A stretch of 42,789 nucleotides of DNA. Source: a virus. The notes beneath the pieces are model-generated. The model was not told the origin of the DNA. It did no database searches and saw nothing but the letters and a program-made list of their open reading frames with translations. Location of the stretch: IMG/VR virus record IMGVR_UViG_3300025141_000217, positions 1 through 42,789 of that record. One strand, 5' to 3'. A program made the translations under genes and the position numbers. Shown in pieces: positions 7,874-17,146 of the stretch (the first letter of the stretch is position 1; every line of letters begins with the position of its first letter).

Positions 7874-7996
7874 TTACTTAGTGGTAGACTCTTCTTCCTC
7901 TATCCCGCCGTTTGCTTCCGACTCCTTAATTTTCCTGACTTCCCCTAACCAATTAACGTTAGAAGAATCTAATTCAGTTATGTCGATAGTTTCCAT
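7874..7996 (-). CDS. Small acidic protein (40 aa)
   Basis: A 40-codon ATG frame filling the gap between the fusion protein and the metallophosphoesterase. It begins METIDITELDSSNVNWLG and ends in a Glu-rich tail (IEEEESTTK). The ribosome site is weak (AGGA, about 9 nt upstream, overlapping the previous stop). It leaves 11 bp before the next GTG. Compact spacing supports it, the weak site and lack of known family count against. No function can be proposed. Confidence 0.45.
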   Translation of the reverse strand: METIDITELDSSNVNWLGEVRKIKESEANGGIEEEESTTK

Positions 7997-8007
7997 TATA
8001 ACACATC

Positions 8008-10656
8008 CTACATGCCTGTATGCGACACGTATTCTACTGTAGACTCTACCCCCACATCTGGGGTGTGGACTATAAATTCAAACTCCCCGAGTGGAAGCTT
8101 GTCCACGCAAGAGGCTATAATATCCTTTACATCAAATCTTCTAGATACCACTACATCTCCAAAATATGTGGACTCATGTGGATGGGCAGTCCAAGAAGAT
8201 AGTGGTAAATCCTTCATGGCTACTCTTTCTCCCGATTTCACGGGAACTTGTCGTTTAGTGTCAACGCCTCGGTACAAAGTAATTTCCTTAATACCACGTT
8301 CTTCAAAACTCCTTTGAGTATTGGAATACAACTCTTTCAGATACGTTCCTGCGCTATTTATAGCTTGTGGATACTTATAGTCTTCTACAGTTTCTTCTGG
8401 GTAGGTAGCTTTAAAAAAGTTAACATTATCTAATTTTTCCGAAGAACTTTCGAACAGTTCTGCGGCAGCGTATTGCATACTTATTGAACTGTTTTCTACG
8501 CTACTTCCTGACCAATCTCCTAAAAATTGCATATCAGAGTATTCTACAAAATTTTCATCTGGTTCTGAAAAAGCATTCTGTAATTTATTCCTATATTCCT
8601 CTGAGTCTAAACCTATTTCTCCTACTATTCGATTAGATATATCTAAATAAGCTTCATTGAAGTCTTTATTGAAGCTATCTGTCATCCCCGGCTCTCTACC
8701 CTCTACTGCTCCGTAGAAAGATGCCTCAGAACGCTCTTCGTGACCTTCAAGTTCCGTTAGTCCCGGATCAACCTCGGCATCATAATAACGACCCCCCGCT
8801 GGTCCCGTTTCGACTTTAACTCCCTCAGGAACCTCTTGACCGGGTTTCAGATAAACTCTATCTTTTTCTAGTTGAATAGCATTAGGTAAAGAATCTATAA
8901 TTTCTAATGCCAACTTCTGGCCGGCGGTGTGATCCATCGGAAAGTGCCAACCAGCTTTTACTCTATTGACACCTATTCTTTCCGCAATATCTTGGAAGTT
9001 TTCTTCGTGTCCCGGAAATAAGTTTCCTAATATCTCAGCTACCACCAAAGATTGGGTAGAGTGTCCTGATGGGTACGAAGGAGAGTCTATACTCGGTCGC
9101 AGGGCAGATACAACATCGTAAATGAAGTAAGGCTCATCCATTTCATACTGCCACGGTCTAGGGTAATTTATTTGATATTTTTTACTCATAACTATAGTGT
9201 TTATGTCGGATAGAAAATCCTCCAACATAGGCACATAATCACCTAAATCTAACCCGTGGTCTAAGCCGTACCTCAAAAAAGGTTTTAGTATCTCTTCATC
9301 AGCCATATCTAATTGTTCTTTTAACCGCTCCTGACCTTTCTCAGATAAGGCTCTAAAATCCGCTTGAATTTGTTCTAAATCTTCTAAAACTTCTCCAGAG
9401 TTGGGAGCGGGAGGTTTGGCTACAACATAATCTTTCGGGGAGCCTCTCAATAGCTTGAATGGGCGATTTACAATTTGGTCATGCTCTTCTGAAATCGGCC
9501 GGTAAAATTTCATAGGAATCGGAGTATCTTTTCGCTTTTCTAGCACCCAACTATGGTCGAGAAAATCATCTTCCTCTATATTCAACAAGTCTCCGGTTTC
9601 TTCCGATGCCGGCCAAGGTTCTTGTTTGAACACTTTTCCGTCACTTTTTACTAAATACACTCCATCTGATGCTAGAGCGGTTTTATCCCCAGATTCGTCT
9701 GTATGAATTACCATAGCTTTATCTAAACGCTCTAAAGCTGCCGATTGGGTTTCCACATAAGGATTATCTTCCTCATGTGCGCCTTCAAATAAAAATCTTA
9801 GGATATATCGTATAATCGGACCCCAAACACCTAATTTATAGTAATAGGTAGATTCCATGTTTATCCAAGCATAGTCCGTATGCTCGTCGCTAAGGAGGGG
9901 TTTAGGTGAGTCTAAAGGTACATAAGCAACTAGAAATAACCCTAGTTTATGCCCTAAATCAGTTTCAACTTCTTGACCTATAACCAAATCGACATCATTT
10001 AGCTTTATTCCCGTTTCTTCTTCAACTTCCCGCAACGCTCCCTCTTCGGGAGTTTCTTCGGTGTGTATATGCCCACCCGGTAAATCCCACCAATCGGAGA
10101 AACTATCCTTTAAAATTAAAACTTTGTCGGACTCATCACGTATAAGAACTTTAGCCGTTATTTGTAAATCTTCATCTTCAGCTTTTTGGAAAATATCTTC
10201 CCAAGACAAAACTGGGTCATGTTGAAAAGGAATTTCGGGAGGATTTAGAACTTTGTACTGGTTCTTTCCTCCTATGTCGGCGGAACGAGTATATTTCCTA
10301 TTATCTCCACTTTTAGGAGACTGTCCTAAAGCGGTATTACCCATATTGTTTATAAAAGGACCTTTTTTAAGGAGAGAATAGTCTTCTTCTATGGAATCAG
10401 GAAAACGTTCAAGACACAGTTGCAACAACTCTTCAGCAAACCCTTCGGGAGTATTTTTCTTGATATCCCGTTTCTTAGGCTTTTTTCTTTTACCCCCACC
10501 ATAAGTAGGAACAAATCCCGAAGATTCTACCGTAAAAACTGTGCCGCCACCATCACCGCCAGAGCCCCCTCCATCACCGCCGGAGCCGCCTCCACCGTTA
10601 CCACCACCTTCTTTTTGCAAGAAAGCCTTAAAGTTCTCTAATTTTTTAGAGGTCAT
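8008..10656 (-). CDS. Nudix - PAP2 phosphatase - ADP-ribosyltransferase fusion, virion cluster
   Basis: 882 aa with at least three enzyme domains. Residues 14-40 are a Gly-rich linker. A Nudix hydrolase domain spans about 160-290 with a perfect box (G195-x5-E-x7-REVEEETGI). A PAP2/haloperoxidase-type acid phosphatase spans about 430-590 with all three signatures: K493-x6-R500-P, PSGH at 529-532, and R565-x5-H571-x3-D575. Residues 601-626 hold the YLKPG linker also seen in the 292-aa protein. Residues about 660-880 fit a mono-ADP-ribosyltransferase: LYRG (R796), LSSWT (S820/S821) and E858-x-E860 as the R-S-E triad. The gene overlaps the portal gene by 11 bp, the place where other phages carry head-morphogenesis proteins with toxin-like domains. 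It may be packaged and injected, like the T4 Alt transferase. Targets are unknown; the ART assignment is the least certain. Confidence 0.8.
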   Translation of the reverse strand: MTSKKLENFKAFLQKEGGGNGGGGSGGDGGGSGGDGGGTVFTVESSGFVPTYGGGKRKKPKKRDIKKNTPEGFAEELLQLCLERFPDSIEEDYSLLKKGPFINNMGNTALGQSPKSGDNRKYTRSADIGGKNQYKVLNPPEIPFQHDPVLSWEDIFQKAEDEDLQITAKVLIRDESDKVLILKDSFSDWWDLPGGHIHTEETPEEGALREVEEETGIKLNDVDLVIGQEVETDLGHKLGLFLVAYVPLDSPKPLLSDEHTDYAWINMESTYYYKLGVWGPIIRYILRFLFEGAHEEDNPYVETQSAALERLDKAMVIHTDESGDKTALASDGVYLVKSDGKVFKQEPWPASEETGDLLNIEEDDFLDHSWVLEKRKDTPIPMKFYRPISEEHDQIVNRPFKLLRGSPKDYVVAKPPAPNSGEVLEDLEQIQADFRALSEKGQERLKEQLDMADEEILKPFLRYGLDHGLDLGDYVPMLEDFLSDINTIVMSKKYQINYPRPWQYEMDEPYFIYDVVSALRPSIDSPSYPSGHSTQSLVVAEILGNLFPGHEENFQDIAERIGVNRVKAGWHFPMDHTAGQKLALEIIDSLPNAIQLEKDRVYLKPGQEVPEGVKVETGPAGGRYYDAEVDPGLTELEGHEERSEASFYGAVEGREPGMTDSFNKDFNEAYLDISNRIVGEIGLDSEEYRNKLQNAFSEPDENFVEYSDMQFLGDWSGSSVENSSISMQYAAAELFESSSEKLDNVNFFKATYPEETVEDYKYPQAINSAGTYLKELYSNTQRSFEERGIKEITLYRGVDTKRQVPVKSGERVAMKDLPLSSWTAHPHESTYFGDVVVSRRFDVKDIIASCVDKLPLGEFEFIVHTPDVGVESTVEYVSHTGM

Positions 10657-12652
10657 CTAGTCCATCCGGCAAGTCTAATTTATCTGGTTGGTATATAGCA
10701 TTCAGTTGCTTGTTTTTAGCCCTATCTTCTGGGGGCTTAGGGAAATGAGCCGGTTCGATATCCATCAAATCACCAGTTTTATTAAACGTAGCGACGTAAT
10801 CATCTCCGCTAGACTTGAACCACATTTTACCCATATCGGTAGTAACATCTTGTATTTCTGGGATATGTCCCCTATCTATAACTTGTTTCAACATCGTTTT
10901 TGTGCCGCTGTAATTACTATTAAAGGCATTTTGGATGTTCGGTTGCATTTCGGGAACACCAGAATCCATTTGACCTGTCTGGTCTCTACCTGCTCCACCT
11001 ATTCCGGGTTGCCCTTGAGCAACTGGAGGTTCAGTCATACCTTGTTCAGCCTCGCCCATACCATCAGGCATGCCTTCCATACTCATTCCCATGCCTTCCA
11101 TACCGCCACCCATCATTTGTTGCTGTTGCATCTCCATCTGCTCTTTAGGTCCTAGACCCTTTCCAGATATTTCAAAGTCCAAACTCATTATTCCAGAGTC
11201 CAAAGACTTCAATTTTACGTCATATCCTTCTTGTAGCAATTGGCTCGCAATCATAACTTTTTGTTGTACGAATTGAAGTTGGGTAGCTTCGGCTTTTTCT
11301 TCTGGAGTGAGTAACTCTAGCTTCCAGTCAGTAATTCCAAACATATCCAAGATAATCGGGAATACCTTTTCATGGAAAATACGCTGGTCGCCCTCAACCA
11401 CTCTGCTCATGACAACTAGTTGCTGAGTTTGGGTCGATAGTCCGCCAAATCCTTCAGGCGCACCCTGCCATGCAGGAGTTACACCCCACATAGCTGCAAT
11501 TCTTTCTCTAATTTCCTGTCGAACAGGTAAATAGTCCATTTCTTGCAGATTATGGAACAAGCGAATCATGTCAACCTTTCCACGTTGAGATTCGTTGCTA
11601 ACTGCAATCATAGGAATATATTCTGGGTTTTGTCGAATTTCTTGCTCTACTCGCTCCCGTTCTGCCCTCAAACTATCAGGGTCATCCGTAGATATCAAAA
11701 TCATGGATGCGGGCATTTTTCGCTCAAAGAAGTAACGGTAAAGAGTCTTATCCATACCGATAATAGTTAAGACTTTATCAAATAGCGTTAGAACTGGTGA
11801 CCACCCGTAAGTTCGGGTGGGCATAAATTTAGATACGTGTAGAACTTCCGAATCTAATAGATAAACTTCCTTACCTCTATATCGGTAAGTAAACATAGCA
11901 GGAACTAACGGTTTACCACATGAATCACAGCCCTGAGGTACTTCTGAAGCTGCGGCATCCCTGTGGATGTAACAAACATAATGTAATGCTTTAGGAACAC
12001 CTGTAGATTTATCTAAATCGTACTCGATAAGAGCAGGATTCAGTCGTTCCACAGAAATAACTTTAGAACGGATTTTTTCTCCATAATCTTTATATTCTTT
12101 GGCGAAATAAATAAATCCGTCGTCTATAGTGTTTACGTCCCACCAAAATTCCCTAAGAACATCCTCTAGAGTTTGGTCGAAGACGTTACAATCAGTTATA
12201 AAAGACTTGAGTTTTTGATATTGATCGACATCAGGTTCTACGAGAGTTTCTGAACTTCCTTCGTAATCACAACCCTTATTAGTACACGCCTCAGGCTTGT
12301 TTTTATATTCCGTAGAACAACTACTACATTTAACGGCAAACGCTGGTCGCCACGTTACACCACGACGGAAAATTTCTGAAATAATATGGTTGACAGGAGA
12401 TCTAACTTCTTCCACAGATTGTGCAATCTGCTGGATATCCTGAATCATATGCTGCCTAAAGGCAGCTTGTTGTTGAACCCAAACGTTTACTACTTGATCT
12501 ACCCCAAAAGTAGGGTTTCTGTAAGTTTCTCCGCTTTTATTTATTAGAGCCTGTTGCCCCATAGTATTAAGAAGGCTACTGAGCTCATATTCCTTTTGGG
12601 CTAAATGACCAGCTTCTGGAGCAAAATCATTAAGGGTTAGTCGTCCTGCCAT
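10646..12652 (-). CDS. Portal protein with zinc-ribbon insertions
   Basis: 668 aa. Length, location after terminase, and the C-terminal Met/Gln/Gly-rich tail fit a portal, the dodecameric ring through which DNA is packaged and to which terminase docks. Core signs are TIDDGFIYFAKEY, ISVERLNPALIEYD, VLHVSKFMPTRTYGWSPVL and the IREEIAAMWGVTPAW-like wing/crown segment (about residues 390-405). Unusually it carries two Cys clusters: C109-x2-C112 ... C123-x4-C128, and C227-x2-H230 ... C242-x2-C245, both typical of zinc knuckles. Residues 520-560 are Met/Gln/Gly low-complexity, probably disordered. It overlaps the fusion gene by 11 bp and the preceding small gene by 23 bp. Confidence 0.8.
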   Translation of the reverse strand: MAGRLTLNDFAPEAGHLAQKEYELSSLLNTMGQQALINKSGETYRNPTFGVDQVVNVWVQQQAAFRQHMIQDIQQIAQSVEEVRSPVNHIISEIFRRGVTWRPAFAVKCSSCSTEYKNKPEACTNKGCDYEGSSETLVEPDVDQYQKLKSFITDCNVFDQTLEDVLREFWWDVNTIDDGFIYFAKEYKDYGEKIRSKVISVERLNPALIEYDLDKSTGVPKALHYVCYIHRDAAASEVPQGCDSCGKPLVPAMFTYRYRGKEVYLLDSEVLHVSKFMPTRTYGWSPVLTLFDKVLTIIGMDKTLYRYFFERKMPASMILISTDDPDSLRAERERVEQEIRQNPEYIPMIAVSNESQRGKVDMIRLFHNLQEMDYLPVRQEIRERIAAMWGVTPAWQGAPEGFGGLSTQTQQLVVMSRVVEGDQRIFHEKVFPIILDMFGITDWKLELLTPEEKAEATQLQFVQQKVMIASQLLQEGYDVKLKSLDSGIMSLDFEISGKGLGPKEQMEMQQQQMMGGGMEGMGMSMEGMPDGMGEAEQGMTEPPVAQGQPGIGGAGRDQTGQMDSGVPEMQPNIQNAFNSNYSGTKTMLKQVIDRGHIPEIQDVTTDMGKMWFKSSGDDYVATFNKTGDLMDIEPAHFPKPPEDRAKNKQLNAIYQPDKLDLPDGLDDL

Positions 12653-13109
12653 TTACCACCTTGTCGATCTGACTTTGGCCTGTTATTTGTGTAAGAGCGT
12701 GTATAGCTGCCATAGCTACCTGAGATTGATCGGATAATGCTTCTTTTACAATTTCTGGTTCACTAGAATCAGGCTTAGACGTTCTGGCTAAGTCTAATTG
12801 CTCTTTCAAAGTTTTTACTGTGGCTTCAGAAGCGGCTAATCGCTCCTCCACCTCCACCAACTCATCCTCGGAAACTCCCCCAAACATATGTTCAAGTAAA
12901 TTTAACTCCTCCGCTACCCTTACAGTCTCAATCATAGCTGCCATGGGTAATAGCACCATAGCGGGATGATCGTCCGGTATTTCATCGGTTGCCTGTAAAG
13001 CTTCTAAAGATTTATTCCATGTATCGAGAATTCTCCATATATGGCTAACTTCATCGTACTTTACTGCAAACTGCTGCGTTCTTTGACGTAACTGCTCTCC
13101 TGCCGGCAT
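12630..13109 (-). CDS. Helical protein between RNR and portal, unknown
   Basis: 159 aa from the ATG at 13109 (MPAGEQLRQRTQ). This start is preferred over an upstream one at 13148 because AAGGAGG lies 5 nt in front of it, overlapping the stop of the ribonucleotide reductase gene. The protein is acidic and helical, with a coiled-coil stretch at about residues 80-115 (EVEERLAASEATVKTLKEQL). It overlaps the portal start by 23 bp, so it is coupled to portal synthesis. I do not recognise the family. Its place suggests a head-assembly or portal-associated accessory protein. Confidence 0.6.
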   Translation of the reverse strand: MPAGEQLRQRTQQFAVKYDEVSHIWRILDTWNKSLEALQATDEIPDDHPAMVLLPMAAMIETVRVAEELNLLEHMFGGVSEDELVEVEERLAASEATVKTLKEQLDLARTSKPDSSEPEIVKEALSDQSQVAMAAIHALTQITGQSQIDKVVNGRTTNP

Positions 13110-13119
13110 AATAGCCTCC

Positions 13120-15438
13120 TTATCTAATCGGGCATACTCCCGACTCACACGCTTCGTCTATGAGTTCGGTGTCTACTTCCACCGATTCGTACTTATATAA
13201 CAAAGTTGGATCGAATTCTCTAAATGACGCACTAATATTATTATACTCCTCTTCAGTGATTTCCTCATACGGAGCCAACTCGTAAGTTCCTCCATCATGG
13301 GCTAAAAAGGATGCTCCCATCCATTTATCCCAATTTTTCCATGCTAATTCTTTAGCTAAATCCCATTCATCGTTCTTTACAGTCATGGTTATGGAAGTAT
13401 TATGGTCGGTATAATTGTCCTGAAATTGAAAATACGTATCCATTTGATCTTCTAGAGACACATTGTTTTTAGTATCTGTGCTACTAGCTTTAACTGGAAA
13501 ATCTATAACTAGAGTTCTAGCATTATTCATTTTTTCTTCTAAACTAGCTCCCGGAGTTCCAACTTCTGGAGATATAGGCCAATCTAATTCCCGAATTACC
13601 TGTACCATGGGGTCAATCGAACTAATACGCATACGGCGAATGTAGTATGGGCTGTGGGACATGTGAATTCCCGCCGAGACTCCCCCGGCTACCAAACTTA
13701 ACGTTCCCTCAGGTTTTACGGTTGTTACCAACAAAGGCGAGTTAACTCTCAACTCCTTAGAATATCTGATAGCCTCAGAATTGGCAGCTTCTCGTAGACG
13801 CTGCAAAACAGAATTTTGTTCACTCTTACTATATGATACAGCAGAAAACGCATCTTTGACTCCAGTTAGAGATGTTCCTAGTAATCTATCCCTCTGTTGG
13901 ACTAGATTCCATGCGGGCAACTCCAAATCTACCAACGTCATACGTAAACCTGCCCTAGCGGACATTTTTTGAGCCTCGATTAGGCCATCTACATCCAAGT
14001 TACCATTTTCTACAAAGGCTGACATGTTTACTGTAGTGAGGTTACATACGCCATGACTATCTAAAAGAATTTCTCCACAAGGATTGGTTCCCACAGCATT
14101 AGGTCGTCGTCTAGATGCTTCTTCTTCATTAAAGAATCCGGGTTCGCCCTCATAACGCATCATATCAAAAACCATGTCAAGATATTGCTTATCTGGTTGG
14201 TCGGAAAATACTATAGAGTTATTAGACATCCTTCGGTGATCTAACCCTTCTCTAGAATTTTTTCCATTCTCTAACTTTAGAGAATCCCACCAAGCAGGTT
14301 TTTCGCCTATATCTTCTAATTGTTTCCCTAACTTGTCGTGGGCTTCAAATTGTTCATCTGTCCAAAGACCATTTATGGCGTATTTAGCTAGTAGTGATTC
14401 ATAATCACCTTCACCCATCAGAAAAATTTCTGCTGTACGTCGGACTCCCCCGACTACTACGTTATTGCCTATCAAGTTACCCATATCTAATATATGAATA
14501 GGGCGGACTTTGTAATAGCCCTGATAAACCCTTTGTAGCGGTTCAAGGTGAGAATCAATCTGATTTGTGAGTACTTGATGGAATCCATCGAACATTTCCC
14601 TCAAAGGTTCGGGTCCTGATGCGGTTCCTCCAAAAGTCTTAAGTTTTTCACCTCTAGGTCGAACAGAGTTATAATCAAATTTGACTGTTTTGATGTGTTC
14701 ATACTCATGTTCAGTCAGAATCTTTAGGAACAATCGTAAGGCTTCAACCCAGCCCTCCTTAGAGTCCCCAATGTAAATCTTTGCATACCCTTGCTCTAAG
14801 TCTATCCATTTAGTGTTTTCTAAACGTTTTTCGGGAGCGGCAGGTACATAATCGTCATGCAAAACTTCGATATTCGCTCTAATCGGAGGAAGATTTTCTG
14901 CCATTTCGGGGGTGCATTTAAATCCTACACCTGTCCCCACTAATAGAAGATAAAATAGGTCGGCTAAATCTCCCCATTTTTCTATAGCGGTAAAAGAACA
15001 ATTATAGTTGGCTAGAGGGTATTTATCAGCAACGTGATTTTCTCCTCCCCCTATCCAAAGAGTTCGTCCGCTAACAAACTGTTTTGTGTTATACATTGAA
15101 TCGAATAAAGATTCCGCTTCCTTATTCAACTTATCTACATCTGGAGTGTATCCAATTTTTTCAAGGTGCGTATACGCCAATCCAACGTTATACTCTATCG
15201 CTCGCTTACATGCCTCTAACCAAGTCTCTCGCCTACCTAATTTATTAGAAAATCTAGAATAAGTTCTATAAAATACAAAAGACCCCATCGGACTTAGCGG
15301 GGAATCTTGTGATTCGTATTTCTCTAGGAAACTTGGAGAGAGTTGAATGGGGGTATGTGCTGAATGATCGTGAACGTAGTCTTCTAAATTAGTGTGTGAT
15401 TCTGTTTGTACTTGGGGGTGGGCAATAAGTGTCGTCAC
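13120..15438 (-). CDS. nrdJ: Class II (B12-dependent) ribonucleoside-triphosphate reductase
   Basis: 772 aa from the GTG at 15438, which has GGAG 7 nt upstream just after the terminase stop; an upstream ATG at 15477 would overlap terminase. The enzyme reduces ribonucleotides to deoxyribonucleotides for phage DNA synthesis using adenosylcobalamin. Visible sites match the monomeric Lactobacillus-type RTPR: C147 (redox pair), NPCGE with C454 and E456 (radical site), VCNLT with C465, and the C-terminal shuttle C-x4-C in CESGVCPIR. The 11-residue spacing between C454 and C465 is that of C408/C419 in the Lactobacillus enzyme. Phage class II reductases are common in aquatic phages. Its place between terminase and portal, away from the replication genes, is unusual. 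The host must supply cobalamin. Confidence 0.93.
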   Translation of the reverse strand: MTTLIAHPQVQTESHTNLEDYVHDHSAHTPIQLSPSFLEKYESQDSPLSPMGSFVFYRTYSRFSNKLGRRETWLEACKRAIEYNVGLAYTHLEKIGYTPDVDKLNKEAESLFDSMYNTKQFVSGRTLWIGGGENHVADKYPLANYNCSFTAIEKWGDLADLFYLLLVGTGVGFKCTPEMAENLPPIRANIEVLHDDYVPAAPEKRLENTKWIDLEQGYAKIYIGDSKEGWVEALRLFLKILTEHEYEHIKTVKFDYNSVRPRGEKLKTFGGTASGPEPLREMFDGFHQVLTNQIDSHLEPLQRVYQGYYKVRPIHILDMGNLIGNNVVVGGVRRTAEIFLMGEGDYESLLAKYAINGLWTDEQFEAHDKLGKQLEDIGEKPAWWDSLKLENGKNSREGLDHRRMSNNSIVFSDQPDKQYLDMVFDMMRYEGEPGFFNEEEASRRRPNAVGTNPCGEILLDSHGVCNLTTVNMSAFVENGNLDVDGLIEAQKMSARAGLRMTLVDLELPAWNLVQQRDRLLGTSLTGVKDAFSAVSYSKSEQNSVLQRLREAANSEAIRYSKELRVNSPLLVTTVKPEGTLSLVAGGVSAGIHMSHSPYYIRRMRISSIDPMVQVIRELDWPISPEVGTPGASLEEKMNNARTLVIDFPVKASSTDTKNNVSLEDQMDTYFQFQDNYTDHNTSITMTVKNDEWDLAKELAWKNWDKWMGASFLAHDGGTYELAPYEEITEEEYNNISASFREFDPTLLYKYESVEVDTELIDEACESGVCPIR

Positions 15439-15448
15439 AGAGGTTCTC

Positions 15449-17146
15449 CTATAGGGATTCTTCGCCATACATTTCAACGGCTTTAGCGTAAATATTGCCC
15501 AGCGCAGCAGTCAGCTCTTCGTCTTGAGGCATGTCATTATTATACGCTGGATGATCGGCTACTGGCTCACTATTTTCGACCGAATTTCCAGAGAATACTT
15601 GAGCGTCACCTACCCCTGTATACGATGCTGGGCCGTCTAACTTATCGGCCGCTAAACAAGCCAATCCTATACTCCAAAAAGAGTCGCCGTGACCGTTAGG
15701 TGTCTCCGCTGCGTATAAATCCCTATTTACCACCAAAATTTGCTCTTTCTGTACAGCATCCGGCAATAAATGAAGTTTTTCGCTAACAACATAATGTTCA
15801 AATTTTGTAGCCATGTTGTTTTTGGCTCTACGGCTAAAGTGCATCAAATCCCACTTTCTATTCAACCCTCTTAAATGTCTAACTCGTTCAGTATTTTCTT
15901 TATCACTTAATCCTTGATCGTGATCGGTTTGCAAACCCCTTTCTTCTAACGCCCTGTCTGTGTTATCAATAAAACCTTTATCTATTTGAAAATTAGTCGC
16001 TACCTGATTTAATATGTCAACCTGCGCCTGATACGACATGCCCCGTATAAACTCGTGGTACAATTGAACGATGTGTCCGTCCGTTTTACGCTTTCCAAAA
16101 ATAGCTAAATGGGCAGGGTGGCGACGTTTTCCTACGTCATATCCAGCTACTACCCATTCATAATCCTCAGTTAAGTCGTCGGCGTGATCTAGAGTTCTCC
16201 TGTAAATTTTCAGCGATTCATCTTCGCACTTTTCAATTTCTTCTTCTGTGAAATACCCATCCGTTCCAAAATGGGGTTGTAGCATATATTCTGAGGCAAA
16301 AGAACTACGGTTACTCTTTTTGTACGCTTCTAGCCACTCTTTATCCCGAATTTCTGGGGCTAAAACATGTCTACCGGGTACAGGGTCAAATGCGGGGAGT
16401 ACTACACTATTAAATTTTTCATCATCTATAAGCGTAGCCATCAAGTCGCCGGGTGCCATTGGCGTTCCCACTACAACTGTAGGAGTTCCGGGGTTAGGAA
16501 TAGGCATCAACGCCCTAAAGAATAAATCTTTAATTTTAGGCAATTCACCGGGATCAGTAGGAGAGTTAGCATCTTTTAGTATGTCGTCTACTACCATTCC
16601 AGCATTAGTGTGAAGTCCTCGTTTAAACTGAGTTACTCCTGCCATTTCTACTCGTACAATACCCCCATCTGCGGTTTGGTATCGTATGGAGTTATCTGCT
16701 CCTCTAGCCAAATCTCTAGTAAACCACTCATTAGACAAAATAGGATTTGCTCGTATCTCATCTTTCATAGTTCTAACATGGTATCTTACCATATCGTGGT
16801 TGTAAGAAGCATACAACAGACTCTTACTATTAGAAGCGGTCCTCATTAATTGCCAAATCGTATACCCATGACCTAAAATCGTAGATTTCCAGTGTCCACG
16901 GGGAAGCACACAAATAAAGTTTTGTCCCTCATCTAAGGCTCTATCTAACTCATCGCAAACAAAACCAACATGCCAAATGTCGAATAATTCAGGATGGGGG
17001 AAACTAAATTTCCAAATTGTTGAGACAAACTCTTTAAAAGTTTCCGGAACCTCGATACTAGTATCATTAGTTAAATCTGAAACTAGTTCATTAACGGCTT
17101 CTGACCAAGATAATTTAGCGTTTTCGCTTTTTGAAGCGTTAACCAT
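15449..17146 (-). CDS. terL: Terminase large subunit
   Basis: 565 aa from the ATG at 17146, chosen over a TTG four codons upstream because GAGG lies 6 nt before it. The N-terminal ATPase has a deviant Walker A, LPRGHWKST (the lysine and serine about residues 87-88 from this start), and a Walker B AGMVVDDILKD. The C-terminal RNase H-like nuclease shows VVAGYDVGKRRHP and GFIDNTDRALEERG with the expected metal-binding Asp residues. It packages DNA into proheads through the portal. The start overlaps the small-subunit stop by 8 bp. Length is in the normal range for tailed phages. Confidence 0.9.
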   Translation of the reverse strand: MVNASKSENAKLSWSEAVNELVSDLTNDTSIEVPETFKEFVSTIWKFSFPHPELFDIWHVGFVCDELDRALDEGQNFICVLPRGHWKSTILGHGYTIWQLMRTASNSKSLLYASYNHDMVRYHVRTMKDEIRANPILSNEWFTRDLARGADNSIRYQTADGGIVRVEMAGVTQFKRGLHTNAGMVVDDILKDANSPTDPGELPKIKDLFFRALMPIPNPGTPTVVVGTPMAPGDLMATLIDDEKFNSVVLPAFDPVPGRHVLAPEIRDKEWLEAYKKSNRSSFASEYMLQPHFGTDGYFTEEEIEKCEDESLKIYRRTLDHADDLTEDYEWVVAGYDVGKRRHPAHLAIFGKRKTDGHIVQLYHEFIRGMSYQAQVDILNQVATNFQIDKGFIDNTDRALEERGLQTDHDQGLSDKENTERVRHLRGLNRKWDLMHFSRRAKNNMATKFEHYVVSEKLHLLPDAVQKEQILVVNRDLYAAETPNGHGDSFWSIGLACLAADKLDGPASYTGVGDAQVFSGNSVENSEPVADHPAYNNDMPQDEELTAALGNIYAKAVEMYGEESL

